A stretch of 64,000 nucleotides of DNA from CAVRRZ01 sp963723745. Lineage in GTDB: Bacteria > Actinomycetota > Actinomycetes > Mycobacteriales > Geodermatophilaceae. A program made the position numbers and the translations under genes. The number at the start of each line of letters is the position of its first letter. The stretch's first letter is position 1. The notes beneath the pieces are model-generated. The model was not told where the DNA came from. It made no database searches and saw nothing but the letters and a program-made list of their open reading frames with translations. The stretch covers positions 682,001-746,000 of the forward strand of contig CAVRRZ010000005.1 in NCBI GenBank assembly GCA_963723745.1, read 5' to 3'. Shown piece by piece: positions 45,909 through 54,466 of the stretch.

Positions 45909-46295
45909 TCAGTGCGTGTGGCCGTGGACGTGGTCGGCGTCGGAGTCGTCGTGCCGGTGGTCGTGGCCGGCGGGCCGGGCTGCGAACTGCACGGACCGCT
46001 CCAGCACGTCGCTGTCCGAGATCAGCCCGGCGCTGCCCAGCACCTGCTCGAGCGCGGCGAGCCAGCACCGGTAGTACCGGAAGTCCTCGCCGGGCGACGA
46101 GTGCGACTCCCATGCCTGGATCCGCTCGATCAGCGCCGTCCGGAACGTCTCGTAGTCGAGCACGCCACTGTGCACCAGGGCCATCGTGAGGCCGAACGCC
46201 CGCCCTTCCCACGGCTCGGCGAAGACGAGTTCGCCGTTGGACCGGGGCGGCGCCGCCGGCCCGTCGACGTCGAGCTGCAGCGAGGGCGCGGTCAC
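45909..46295 (-). CDS. Nitrile hydratase accessory protein with His-rich tail
   Basis: About 128 residues: SNGELVFAEPWEGRAFGLTM and ETFRTALIERIQAW with DFRYYRCWLAALEQVL, the pattern of the accessory/activator proteins that resemble the N-terminal part of the beta subunit. The C-terminus ends in AGHDHRHDDSDADHVHGHTH, a metal-binding tail likely to hold cobalt. GTG 46295 overlaps the alpha-subunit stop by 4 bases. It probably inserts cobalt into the alpha subunit. The frame is intact. Confidence 0.8.
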   Translation of the reverse strand: MTAPSLQLDVDGPAAPPRSNGELVFAEPWEGRAFGLTMALVHSGVLDYETFRTALIERIQAWESHSSPGEDFRYYRCWLAALEQVLGSAGLISDSDVLERSVQFAARPAGHDHRHDDSDADHVHGHTH

Positions 46296-46894
46296 GGGGC
46301 CGCCACCTTGCGGACGCCGACCATCGCGTCGCGCGTCACGATCGCGGCGAGCTCCTCCTCGCTCATCGACTCCGTGCCGGGCGGGCGCTCGGGCAGCACG
46401 AGGTAGCGCACCTCCGAGCTCGAGTCGTGCACCCGCACGTCGACGTCGGGACCGAGGTCCGTGCCCCACTCCGCCAGCACCGCACGCGGCTCCTTGACCA
46501 CGCGGGCCCGGTAGACCGGGTCCTTGTACCAGGACGGCGGCAGCCCCAGCACCGGCCACGGGTAGCACGAGCACAGCGTGCAGACGACGACGTGGTGCAC
46601 CGTCGGGCCGTTCTCGACCACCACCATGTGCTCGCCCTGGGGGCCTTTGAAGCCGAGCTCGGCGATCGCCGCGGTCCCGTCGGAGAGCAGCCGCTCCTTG
46701 TACGCGGGGTCGGTCCAGGCCTTCGCGACCACCTTCGCCCCGTTCATCGGGCCGACCGCGGTCTCGTAGGTCCGGATGAAGGTCTCGATCGTCTGGGTGT
46801 CGACCAGACCGCGTTCGAGCAGCAGCGACTCGAGCGCCTCCGCCCGCAGGGCCGGGTCGATGGCCGGTTCGACGGTGTCCGCCACGTCGGTCAT
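46292..46894 (-). CDS. nthA: Cobalt-type nitrile hydratase, alpha subunit
   Basis: A 200-residue subunit. The metal claw VCTLCSC (Cys 105, 108 and 110) is the cobalt-type form with Thr between the first Cys and Leu; iron types have Ser. Around it are TVHHVVVCTLCSCYPWPVLG and PPSWYKDPVYRARVV, as in the family. The enzyme hydrates nitriles to amides. ATG 46894 overlaps the beta stop (ATGA). The frame is intact. Confidence 0.92.
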   Translation of the reverse strand: MTDVADTVEPAIDPALRAEALESLLLERGLVDTQTIETFIRTYETAVGPMNGAKVVAKAWTDPAYKERLLSDGTAAIAELGFKGPQGEHMVVVENGPTVHHVVVCTLCSCYPWPVLGLPPSWYKDPVYRARVVKEPRAVLAEWGTDLGPDVDVRVHDSSSEVRYLVLPERPPGTESMSEEELAAIVTRDAMVGVRKVAAP

Positions 46895-47556
46895 GACGCC
46901 TTCTCCAGGTAGTGCTCGTAGAGGTCGAGGGTGAGGAGCGCGGCTTCGGCGTCCGGACCCCACAGGTCCTGCGCGGCGAACTCGACCTGGTAGACGTGCT
47001 GCGGGTTCTCGCCGGCGAAGTGCGCCGCCGTGTCCGGGAAGACCTGCGCCGGCTGCAGCGCGCGCACGACGCCCGCCTTGCCCCGGGCGTACCCCGGCAG
47101 CCGGGTGTGCGTGGCGGCGACGTCCGTCGCCGTCCGCACCCGGTCGCCGACGGCGAAGGCGGGCGCGGCGTCGACGGTCCGCAGGTTGCCCGCCCCGCCG
47201 CTGGGCATGGTCGGCTTGTGCGGTTCGGGCACCGCCGGCTCCTCGACGTCCTCGCCACGGAGGTTGCGGGCCCGCGCCTCGACCGCGCCGGGAGCGAGGA
47301 TCGCGCTGTCCAGGAGCAGGATCTCGGCGCTGGCCAGCCACCGCTCGTAGTAGCCGGACAGGTACTCCGGTTCGGGCACCCGCTCGATGGCGTGCCGGAA
47401 GGCGTGCAGGTTCGTGCCCGCCACCCGGTTGGCCAGCAGCGCGAGCGCGAACGCCTTGCCCTCCCACGCCTCGTGGAAGGGCGGCTCGTCCGGGTCGATG
47501 GGGGGCAGCGGGCCGAAGAAGCGCTCCCGGCCACCCATGTCGTGCACGCCGTCCAT
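46891..47556 (-). CDS. nthB: Nitrile hydratase, beta subunit
   Basis: A 221-residue subunit with the family start MDGVHDMGGRERFFGPLPP, then FHEAWEGKAFALALLANRV and HAIERVPEPEYLSGYYERW, and the SH3-like C-terminal domain (GDRVRTATDVAATHTRLPGY, HVYQVEFAAQDLWG). ATG 47556 fits the conserved MDGVHDMGG. It is the first gene of the order beta, alpha, accessory protein, as in cobalt-type clusters. The frame is intact. Confidence 0.9.
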   Translation of the reverse strand: MDGVHDMGGRERFFGPLPPIDPDEPPFHEAWEGKAFALALLANRVAGTNLHAFRHAIERVPEPEYLSGYYERWLASAEILLLDSAILAPGAVEARARNLRGEDVEEPAVPEPHKPTMPSGGAGNLRTVDAAPAFAVGDRVRTATDVAATHTRLPGYARGKAGVVRALQPAQVFPDTAAHFAGENPQHVYQVEFAAQDLWGPDAEAALLTLDLYEHYLEKAS

Positions 47557-47584
47557 GACCGCTCCCCTCTCGTGCCGCCGTCCG

Positions 47585-47618
47585 CCTTCCGGCACTTATG
47601 GCCATAAGTGCCGGAAGG
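47585..47618 (-). terminator. 34-bp perfect palindrome after the DsrE-like gene
   Basis: CCTTCCGGCACTTATGG and its exact complement form a 34-bp perfect palindrome centred at 47601/47602, ten bases beyond the minus-strand stop at 47628. It shares the core ACTTATGGCCATAAGT with 2284-2307. It separates the DsrE-like gene from the nitrile hydratase operon. Confidence 0.65.
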
Positions 47619-47627
47619 GGCCGGGGG

Positions 47628-48119
47628 TCAGACCGTCCAGGTGTTGAGCTGGAACGCCTTCTCCTTCCACGCGGTCAGCGCGGAGTCGAGCACGTCGAGC
47701 GGGTTGAAGGCCTTCACTCCGGGGATCAGGTCGTCCTCCCGGAAGCCGTAGAGGGCACCCATCGCGAAGCGGCAGGCGTAGATCTTCGCGCCCTCGTTCA
47801 TCAGCGTCTTGAGCTGCTCGTTGACGGCCAGGTTGCCCGGAAAGCCCTCGGCTCCGACCTTGGGGTAGCCGCGGGTGCCCGAGGCGAGGAGCACGCCGGG
47901 GCCGTAGAGGACGATGTGTACCTCGAAGCCTTTGCGGACGAGCCGGGTCGAGGTCTTGAGGTTGACCAGGGCGACCGAGCCCTCGAACGGGACCGTGTGG
48001 ATGAAGACGAATGCCTTCTGCCCCGGCTCGGCCTGGATGTCGGGGAAGACCTTCTCCTCGGTGTCGTAGAGGACGTCGCCCTCCTGGGCCTTGGGGATGT
48101 CCACGGTCTTGGTGCTCAT
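47628..48119 (-). CDS. MSMEG_0572/Sll0783-family nitrogen-starvation protein (DsrE-like)
   Basis: A 163-residue protein. IPKAQEGDVLYDTEEKVFPD is the family start, FIHTVPFEGSVALVNL and STRLVRKGFEVHIVLYGPGV are the DsrE-like core, and CRFAMGALYGFREDDLIPGV with NPLDVLDSALTAW is the end. It belongs to the set of genes found around Nit1C nitrilase clusters and induced by nitrogen starvation in relatives. Here a nitrile hydratase operon lies downstream. ATG 48119 is used. The frame is intact. Confidence 0.8.
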   Translation of the reverse strand: MSTKTVDIPKAQEGDVLYDTEEKVFPDIQAEPGQKAFVFIHTVPFEGSVALVNLKTSTRLVRKGFEVHIVLYGPGVLLASGTRGYPKVGAEGFPGNLAVNEQLKTLMNEGAKIYACRFAMGALYGFREDDLIPGVKAFNPLDVLDSALTAWKEKAFQLNTWTV

Positions 48120-48159
48120 CTGGTTCTCCTTCGTCGGTTCCCTGCCTCGATCGGTGCCT

Positions 48160-48209
48160 TGCCGTGCCGTGCTCTGCCGTGCCGTGCTCTGCCGTGCCCT
48201 GCCGTGCCG
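48160..48209 (+). repeat. Short tandem repeat, TGCCGTGCCGTGCTC units
   Basis: Two exact 15-base units (48160-48174 and 48175-48189) are followed by two related 10-base units, TGCCGTGCCC and TGCCGTGCCG. It lies in the leader of the DsrE-like gene. It may be a slippage site or a regulator binding array. Confidence 0.6.
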
Positions 48210-48238
48210 CTCGTGCTGCCGGTGCTGACCACCGCGGG

Positions 48239-48493
48239 TCAGACGGCCGGACCCTGGGCCTCCTCGGGCCGGTGCCAGGTCCGCCGGTGGCTGCCGGGCA
48301 TGGCCTTCATGACCACGGCCCTGAGCCGCCAGGGCAGCACGTTGTAGGCGGGCACGTATACCCGCTGCCAGAAGAGGTCGACGCCGCGCGGGGGCGGCGG
48401 TGCCGGCAGCCCGTGCTGTTCGGCGACGCGCCGCTCGGCGGCGACCATCAGCTGGTGCTCGGACGTCGCGCGCAGCCACCGGGCGAAGGACAT
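48239..48493 (-). CDS. Small hypothetical protein
   Basis: 84 residues: MSFARWLRATSEHQLMVAAE, with GVDLFWQRVYVPAYNVLPWR and KAMPGSHRRTWHRPEE. Basic and helical. ATG 48493 is separated by one base from the stop codon of the flavoprotein gene upstream, so the two are probably co-translated. No family recognised. It may be an accessory subunit of the flavoprotein. Confidence 0.6.
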   Translation of the reverse strand: MSFARWLRATSEHQLMVAAERRVAEQHGLPAPPPPRGVDLFWQRVYVPAYNVLPWRLRAVVMKAMPGSHRRTWHRPEEAQGPAV

Positions 48494-48494
48494 C

Positions 48495-49835
48495 TCAGTC
48501 GCCCACCCGCGCGAGCAGGTTCTGCGCGGCGAGCGCGATCGGCTCGTTGAGCGCACCGATCGGCGGGGAGTAGACGTTCTCCATCGTCGCCAGGTCGCGC
48601 ACGGTGATGCCCTTGCGCACCGCCATCGCAAGGAAGTCGGCCCGCTCCTTGATCCCCTCGCCGCCGACCATCTGGACGCCGATGAGCTTCAGCGTCCTCG
48701 GCTCCGCGAGCAGCTTGACCTTCACCGGCTTCACGTCGGGGTAGTAGCGCGCGCGGGAGATGCCCTGGGCCTGGCCGACCACGAACGGGATGCCGAGTGC
48801 GGTGGCCAGCGTCTCGCTGAAGGAGACCCCGCCGATCATCCACGTGCCGGCCACCAGCGCCCAGGGGACGTAGACCGGCGAGTACGCCCGCCGTCCGCCC
48901 GCGGCGTTGACGCCGGCCACCTTGCCCTGCGCGTAGGCGTGGCTGCCCGACAGGCCCTGGATCGGCACGTTGCTGACCCCGTGCGGGATCTCCGCGCAGT
49001 CACCGGCCGCCCAGACGCCGGGGACCGACGTCGCCATCGTCTCGTCGACCACGAACCCGCCCGCCGAGCCGGTCGTCAGCCCGGCGGCCACACCCAGGTC
49101 GGTGCGCGGCTCCTTGTGCGTGCAGATCACCACCAGCTGGCAGGCGATCTCCCCGCCGGAGGTGACCACGCCACGCACCCGGCCGTTCTCGTCACCGAGG
49201 ATCGCCTCGAGCTTGGTGTTGAAGTGCAGCTGAGCGCCCATCTCCTCCCACGACTCCTGCACCGGCGCGACCATGTCCGGGTCGGTGGCCATGGACATGG
49301 CCCAGGGGTTGGGGTCGACGAGGTGGGTCTCGATGCCGCGGTGGGCCAGCGCGGTCACCATCTCCATGCCGAGCGGCTGGGCCTCCAGGACGACGGCGCT
49401 GCGGACGTCGTCGAGGGCCTTGTCCCACTGCATGGCCTCGCGGATGTTCTTCATGTAGTAGATCCCGGCCAGGTCGGCGCCCGGGATCCCCGGCCGGCGG
49501 TAGTCCCAGCCGGTCGCGACGACTAGGGAGTCGTAGGGCACCGGCGGGCCGTCGCCCACCCGGACGTTCCTGCCGCGGGTATCGATGGAGCGGACCGGTG
49601 TCGAATAGCGGATGTCGATGCCCTGATCGGCGTACTGCTGCTTCGTGCCGAGGAACAGCCGCTCGAAGTCGGGGATCTCCCTGCCGTGCACGTAGGGGAT
49701 CCCGCACGGGCTGTAGGCCGCGTCCTCGTACTCGGTGTAGACGACGATCTCGGCGTCCCGGTCGGTCCCCCGGGCCGCCCCGGCCGCCCCGATGCCGGCG
49801 GCACCGCCGCCGATGATGACGATCCGTCGGGCCAC
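48495..49835 (-). CDS. FAD/NAD pyridine-nucleotide disulfide oxidoreductase (CoA-disulfide reductase-like)
   Basis: A 446-residue flavoprotein. The FAD motif is IVIIGGGAAGIGAAGAARG, and the active Cys44 is in DAAYSPCGIPYVHG, as in the single-Cys CoA-disulfide reductase/NADH oxidase group. Other parts are SLVVATGWDYRRPGIPG, VLEAQPLGMEMVTAL and VPGVWAAGDCAEIPHG. The usual reduced partner is a small thiol disulfide. It is divergent from the XRE-cupin regulator. The frame is intact. Confidence 0.85.
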   Translation of the reverse strand: MARRIVIIGGGAAGIGAAGAARGTDRDAEIVVYTEYEDAAYSPCGIPYVHGREIPDFERLFLGTKQQYADQGIDIRYSTPVRSIDTRGRNVRVGDGPPVPYDSLVVATGWDYRRPGIPGADLAGIYYMKNIREAMQWDKALDDVRSAVVLEAQPLGMEMVTALAHRGIETHLVDPNPWAMSMATDPDMVAPVQESWEEMGAQLHFNTKLEAILGDENGRVRGVVTSGGEIACQLVVICTHKEPRTDLGVAAGLTTGSAGGFVVDETMATSVPGVWAAGDCAEIPHGVSNVPIQGLSGSHAYAQGKVAGVNAAGGRRAYSPVYVPWALVAGTWMIGGVSFSETLATALGIPFVVGQAQGISRARYYPDVKPVKVKLLAEPRTLKLIGVQMVGGEGIKERADFLAMAVRKGITVRDLATMENVYSPPIGALNEPIALAAQNLLARVGD

Positions 49836-49871
49836 GAGGGCCTCCTTCGTCGGGGTGGTCCCCCGCGCCGG

Positions 49872-49908
49872 CGTTCAGCATGGAGAACGAGACGTCCACT
49901 ATCGTCGT
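49872..49908. promoter_or_regulatory. Divergent control region with candidate operators
   Basis: CGTTC-agcatgga-GAACG (49872-49889) is an imperfect palindrome. Next to it on the minus strand is ACGACGATAGTGGA (49908-49895), which shares the core GATAGTGGA with sites at 54433 and 57923. The region lies between the flavoprotein and the XRE-cupin regulator, so it may be the autoregulatory site of that regulator. Confidence 0.4.
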
Positions 49909-50002
49909 GACGGGGTCGCGCCCGCGTCAAGACCCTCAGGCGGCAGCGGTCGCAGTCTTCGTCGACTCGTCGCTCCCCCGGCTTTCCCGAAAGGCTCCGC
50001 CG

Positions 50003-50578
50003 ATGACCGAGGACCTCACCCGCATCGTTTCAGGAATCGGGCCGAAACTGCACTCGCTGCGCAAGCAGGCCGGCCTCTCGCTCCAGCAGCTCGCCGCCCG
50101 CTCCGACGTCTCCGCCGCCGCCATCCACAAGATCGAGCAGAGCGACATGGTCCCCACCATCACCACCCTGCTCAAAGTGGCCGGAGCCCTCGGCCGCCCC
50201 GTCGCCTACTTCGTCGACGAAGAAGAAGTGGCCTCCGACCCCACCGTCTTCATCCGCGACGGCCACCAGCCACCCATCCTCACCTCCCACACCGGCATCG
50301 ACCTCGCCGGCATCAGCGGCACCTACGGGCGCTTCTACCTCGCCGGCGCCCGCGCCACCGTCATCCCCGGCGCCAGCAGCGGCGACCACTTCCTCGAACA
50401 CCCCGGCGAGGAACTCATCTACCTCCTCGACGGCGAACTCGAATTCGTCGTCAACGGCCAGAGCTACTGCCTGCACCCCGGCGACTCGCTGCACTTCCGC
50501 ACCGTCCAGCCGCACTCCTGGCACAACCCCGGCACCGTCGACGCCATCGCCCTCTGGATGGCCCTCCGCCCCCAGTAA
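50003..50578 (+). CDS. XRE-family regulator with cupin domain
   Basis: A 191-residue regulator. The helix-turn-helix is LRKQAGLSLQQLAARSDVSA followed by AAIHKIEQSDMVPTITTLLK. The cupin domain has HFLEHPGEELIYLLDGELEF, the metal-type His/Glu pattern, and SYCLHPGDSLHFRTVQPHSW. ATG 50003 is used. Such proteins usually sense a small organic ligand. Its codons are strikingly C-ended compared with its neighbours. It faces the flavoprotein gene and may control the neighbouring nitrogen cluster. Confidence 0.8.
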   Translation: MTEDLTRIVSGIGPKLHSLRKQAGLSLQQLAARSDVSAAAIHKIEQSDMVPTITTLLKVAGALGRPVAYFVDEEEVASDPTVFIRDGHQPPILTSHTGIDLAGISGTYGRFYLAGARATVIPGASSGDHFLEHPGEELIYLLDGELEFVVNGQSYCLHPGDSLHFRTVQPHSWHNPGTVDAIALWMALRPQ

Positions 50579-50585
50579 GCCCCCA

Positions 50586-50611
50586 CCGGCCTTTATGGCC
50601 ATAAAGGCCGG
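50586..50611 (+). terminator. 26-bp perfect palindrome after the XRE gene
   Basis: CCGGCCTTTATGG and its exact complement form a 26-bp palindrome eight bases after the stop codon at 50578. It is one of two sister copies at the convergent gene ends. Confidence 0.65.
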
Positions 50612-50640
50612 GAGGGCGCGGCCGCGGGGCCCGCCGCGTG

Positions 50641-50666
50641 GCGGCCTTTATGGCCATAAAGGCCGC
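50641..50666 (-). terminator. 26-bp perfect palindrome after the glycosyltransferase gene
   Basis: GCGGCCTTTATGG and its complement form a palindrome sharing the CTTTATGGCCATAAAG core with 50586-50611. It lies 13 bases beyond the minus-strand stop at 50679. Two convergent genes therefore each have their own copy. Confidence 0.65.
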
Positions 50667-50678
50667 GAGCGGGGCGGG

Positions 50679-51852
50679 TCAGGTCGTCGCGTGGGCGCGG
50701 GCGAGAGTGGCGTAGACCTCGAGGTGGCGGCGGGCGCTGCCGGCCCAGGTGAACCGCTGCGCCACGTCGCGCCCGGCGCAGGCCAGCCGGTGACGCAGCC
50801 GCTCGTCGGTGAGCACCGCGACCAGCGCACCGGCGAGCGCGTCGACGTCGCCGACCGGCACCAGGAGCGCGTCCCGGCCGTCGACCAGATACTCGCGGAA
50901 GACCGGCAGGTCGCTGGTGACGACGGGGATGCCGGCGCTCATCGCCTCGAGCACCGCGAGCCCGAAGCCCTCCTTGACCGAGGGGAAGGCCAGCACATCG
51001 GCCGCGCGGTACCAGGCCGGCATGTCGGCGTCGGGCACGGTGCCGACCTCCACCACGTCGCGGCCGAGCTCCAGTCCCAGCCGGGCCAGCTCGGCCAGGA
51101 CGGCGTCGCGGTAGGCGCGGTAGTCCTGGAAGGAGTGCCCGCCGAGCACGGCCAGCACCGGGTCCAGCCCCGACCGGCGGACCGCCGCGAGGGCGCGCAC
51201 CAGGTTGTCGCTGCCCTTGCGCGGCTCGAGCCCGCCGACCGCGAGCAGCAGCGGCCGGCCGGTGGCCGCGCCCACCGACGCCCGCAATTGGCTCGCCCGG
51301 TGCAGCTCGGCGGAGGCGTAGCGGTCGACGTCGACCCCGTTGGGCACCACGGACGCGCGCACGCCGTAGTCGGCCGCGAGGATCTCGCGCCACACCTCGG
51401 TCACGGCCAGCACGACGTCCGGCTCCAGGATGGCCTGCCGCTGGCAGTCCATCAGGACCTGACTGGAGAAGTCGTCGACGTGGTGGACCGTGCGGACGAC
51501 CGGCACCTCGTGTCCGGCGTCCCTGACCCGCGCGGCCGCGCGGGCGCTGATGCAGTCCTGCGCGTGCAGGACCGTCCCGGGCACGTCCCGGACGACGTCG
51601 AGCAGGGCCCCCTCCAGGCAGTCGATGCTACCGGCCACCTTGTCCTCGAGGGCGACGGCGTCCACCGGCCCGGGGACGAGGGTCACCGGGACCCGCACGG
51701 GCCGGAAGAAGCCGGCGGACGGATCCCCGAGGGCGACCACGCGCACCGGCACGCCGAGATCGTGCAGCGCCTCTGCGAGATGCGAGCGTGTGCACCACGC
51801 CGCCCCGTGGCTTGGTGGAGTACGTCAGCAGCGCCACCGGCCGGTGATTCAC
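50679..51852 (-). CDS. MSMEG_0565-family glycosyltransferase (GT4), one frameshift
   Basis: A GT-B fold enzyme of about 390 residues. The N-terminus is VALLTYSTKPRGGVVHTLA, then an extra base near 51790, then LHDLGVPVRVVALGDPSAGF. The donor-site motif is FPSVKEGFGLAVLEAMSAGI, with GGLEPRKGSDNLVRALAAV. This N-terminal pattern marks the MSMEG_0565 group found in nitrogen-starvation clusters. GTG 51852 overlaps the FdrA stop by 4 bases. The acceptor is unknown. Confidence 0.8.
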
Positions 51853-53398
51853 AGACCCTCCTCGGCGAGTGCGGGCTCGCGGCGGACCAGCGCGGCCGCC
51901 GCGTACGCCGCGCGCGCGTTGGTCTCCGGCACGATGCAGCCGGCCTCCTCCAGGACGGCCCGCTGCCGCGAGTACCCCTGCGGGTCCGCCTCGGTGCCCA
52001 GCACGTAGGCCACGACCTGCGGGCCGCCGCCGGCCATGAGCTCGGCGCAGAGTGGAGCGAGCTGGCCGGCCGGGTCGGCGTGGCTGCCGTGGCCGATGAC
52101 GACGTCGAGCAGGACGAACCGCGATCGTCGGGTCCTCCGCGGCGGCGCGCAGCATCTCCAGCCGGAGACCCGGGTCGATCATCGGGTGCGGCCGGCCCTG
52201 GGTGTACTCCTCCGCGCCGAGGTCGTAGCAGCACGTGGGCGCCGTCGGGGGCGGGCAGCCCGTGGTCCTTGCGCAGCGGCTCGTTCGAGTACACCGGGCC
52301 CAGCAGGCCCTCCAGGACGTACTGCGCCTCGTAGCAGAGCGTCCCGCCCGAGAAGAGCCCCCGCACGCTGGTCCGACCGGCGTCCAGACGCCCGGCGGCG
52401 GCGGCCACCCGTTCCCGCAGGCCCCCGGCGAGGGGCGGCGGGGTGGCTCCGGCCAGCGCAGCGGCGGCGAGCGCGCCCTGCTCCAGGGTCGGGGACAACC
52501 GGACGCCCTCGGGCGGCTCGAGGCCGTCGAGGCCGAGGAAGACCGCGACCGCGGCGGTGTCCCGGCACTCGGCCAGCACTGCCTCCGCCGCTCCGGCGGA
52601 CGGCGGCTTGGAGACCAGCAGCACGGCACCCGTGCCCGGGTCCGCGTCCAGCGCCCGGGCGGCGAGCTGGGCCATCCGGCCGCCGACCGCCTCGGTGAGG
52701 TCCCGCCCGCCGACCCCGATGACCTGGGAGACCCGGACCCCCCAGCGGTCCAGCAGGGCCGAGACCTCCTGGGCCCCCGTCCCGGCCGCGGCGACGACGC
52801 CGACCGCCCGCTCGCCGTCGGCCTGCAGTCCGTTGGCGAAGCCGAGCCCGGTGCCACCGAGCACTGCGGTCCCGGCCCCCGGGCCCATCACCAGCAGCCC
52901 CAGGCGCGCCGCCCGCTCCTTGAGCTCGACCTCCTCCTCGACCGGCACGTTGTCGCTGAAGAGCAGCACGTGCAACCCGGCCGTGAGGGCATGGTGGGCC
53001 TCCAGCGCCGCGTAGTCGCCGGGGACGGAGACGATCGCCACGTCGACCCCGGGGGTCCGGCGTACGGCCTCGGCGATACTGGTCGGCGGCTTCTCCTGGG
53101 TCGCGCCGCTGCTCGTGCTGCGCTCGCTGAAGGCCGCCTCGCGGCCGGCGTCGAGGGCGGCCTCGACCGTCTCCTCGTCATCGGCCCGCACCGCGAGCAC
53201 CAGGTCGTTGGCGCTCAGCCCGTCGAGCTCACCGCCGGAGAAACCCGCCGCAGCCAGGTCCTCGAGACCGCGCGGACTCGCCATCACCGCACCGGCCCAG
53301 CTGACTCCGGGACGCTCGTCCATGGTCACGGTGGTGACCATGATGAGCAGGGAGTCCAGATAGGTGTCCTTGTGGATCCGCATCCCGCTCACGGTCAT
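51849..53398 (-). CDS. fdrA: FdrA/AllF-like acyl-CoA synthetase-fold protein, frameshifts
   Basis: A protein of about 515 residues. Features are GMRIHKDTYLDSLLIMVTTV, VAIVSVPGDYAALEAHHALT, VVAAAGTGAQEVSALLDRWG, VSQVIGVGGRDLTEAVGG and FSGGTLCYEAQYVLEGLLG. FdrA/AllF is a subunit of the oxamate carbamoyltransferase AllFGH in allantoin use. Extra bases near 52120 and 52230 shift the end to VVAYVLGTEADPQGYSRQRA. ATG 53398 overlaps the carbamate kinase stop. The DUF1116 (AllG-like) partner lies at 63428. Confidence 0.85.
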
Positions 53399-54414
53399 GA
53401 CGCACTCCCCACGGGAACGGGTGCCGGTTCGATGCTGGTGCCCGCTCCGGGCCGGCCCTCGGCAGCCGCCGCCAGCATGCGCGCGGACGTGATGATGACG
53501 CGCCGGCCGCCGGCGCGGAGGAAGGACAGGGCCGCCGTGATCTTCGGGCCCATGCTCCCCGGTGGGAACTGCCCCTCCGCGAGGTATCGCGCGGCATCCT
53601 CGGGCGAGAGGCGGTGGACCGGCCGCTGGTCGGGGGTGCCGTACTCCAGCAGCACGCAGTCCACCCCCGTCAGCAGGTACAGCTCGGTAGCCCCGACGGC
53701 GGTTGCGAGGGCCGCCGCGGCATGGTCCTTGTCGATCACCGCGTCGATGCCGGCCAGCGCGCCGTCCGAGCCGGCGTTCACCGCGATCCCGCCACCGCCG
53801 GCCGCCAGCACCACGTGCCCGGCCTGCAGCAGCGTACGCACGGCCTCCATCTCGACGATCTGCACGGGTTGCGGCGAGCCCACGACGCGGCGGTAGCCAC
53901 GTCCGGCGTCCTCCACGACCTGCCAGCCGTGCTCGCGGGCCAGCTGGTCGGCTCGTTCACGGCTGAAGAACGGACCGATGGGCTTCGTGGGGTGGTCGAA
54001 AGCCGGATCGTGCGGGTCGACGCCGACGTGCGTCACCACGCAGGCGGCCACCCCGGGGCCGCATTCCCGGTCGATGGCCCGCACCAGCACGCTGCCGAGC
54101 TGCCCCTGTGTCATGGCGCAGAGCTGGTGCAGCGGCTGCGCGGGGACGGCATCGGCCAGGGCCTCCTGCTGCATCGCCAGGTTGCCGACCTGGGGACCGT
54201 TACCGTGGACCACCGCGACCCGCCACCCGGCGCGCACGAGGGGCGCGAGGCTGCCCGCCATCTCCGCGGCGTTGGCCTCGATCTCGGCCCAGGTGCCGAG
54301 CTGGTCGGCGGCCGTCAGGGCGTTCCCGCCGACCGCGACGACAGCCGTCGAGGGTTCGAGCGGGGACCTCACGGAAGGGGTACCGGGAAAGCGCGCCGGG
54401 TCGACGGCTCGCAT
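53395..54414 (-). CDS. arcC: Carbamate kinase
   Basis: A 339-residue kinase of the amino-acid kinase fold. TAVVAVGGNALTAADQLGTW is the phosphate-binding start, followed by VAVVHGNGPQVGNLAMQQEA, LAAGGGGIAVNAGSDG, DAVIDKDHAAAALATAVGAT and FPPGSMGPKITAALSFLRAG. The enzyme turns carbamoyl phosphate and ADP to ATP, CO2 and ammonia. ATG 54414 gives a 30-residue extension; GTG 54372 is a shorter option. It heads the operon with FdrA, as AllK does with AllF in oxamate use. The frame is intact. Confidence 0.88.
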   Translation of the reverse strand: MRAVDPARFPGTPSVRSPLEPSTAVVAVGGNALTAADQLGTWAEIEANAAEMAGSLAPLVRAGWRVAVVHGNGPQVGNLAMQQEALADAVPAQPLHQLCAMTQGQLGSVLVRAIDRECGPGVAACVVTHVGVDPHDPAFDHPTKPIGPFFSRERADQLAREHGWQVVEDAGRGYRRVVGSPQPVQIVEMEAVRTLLQAGHVVLAAGGGGIAVNAGSDGALAGIDAVIDKDHAAAALATAVGATELYLLTGVDCVLLEYGTPDQRPVHRLSPEDAARYLAEGQFPPGSMGPKITAALSFLRAGGRRVIITSARMLAAAAEGRPGAGTSIEPAPVPVGSAS

Positions 54415-54432
54415 CGGATAGGAAACGACATG

Positions 54433-54446
54433 TCCAGCATAGTGAA
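54433..54446. promoter_or_regulatory. Candidate operator between carbamate kinase and unknown gene
   Basis: TCCAGCATAGTGAA lies midway in the 52-base gap between the divergent starts 54414 and 54467. Its core CATAGTGAA recurs as GATAGTGGA (49908-49895, minus strand) and GATGGTGAA (57928-57936). Position and repetition suggest one regulator for the cluster. Confidence 0.4.
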
Positions 54447-54466
54447 GGTTTCGAGGGGTGAGCGCA

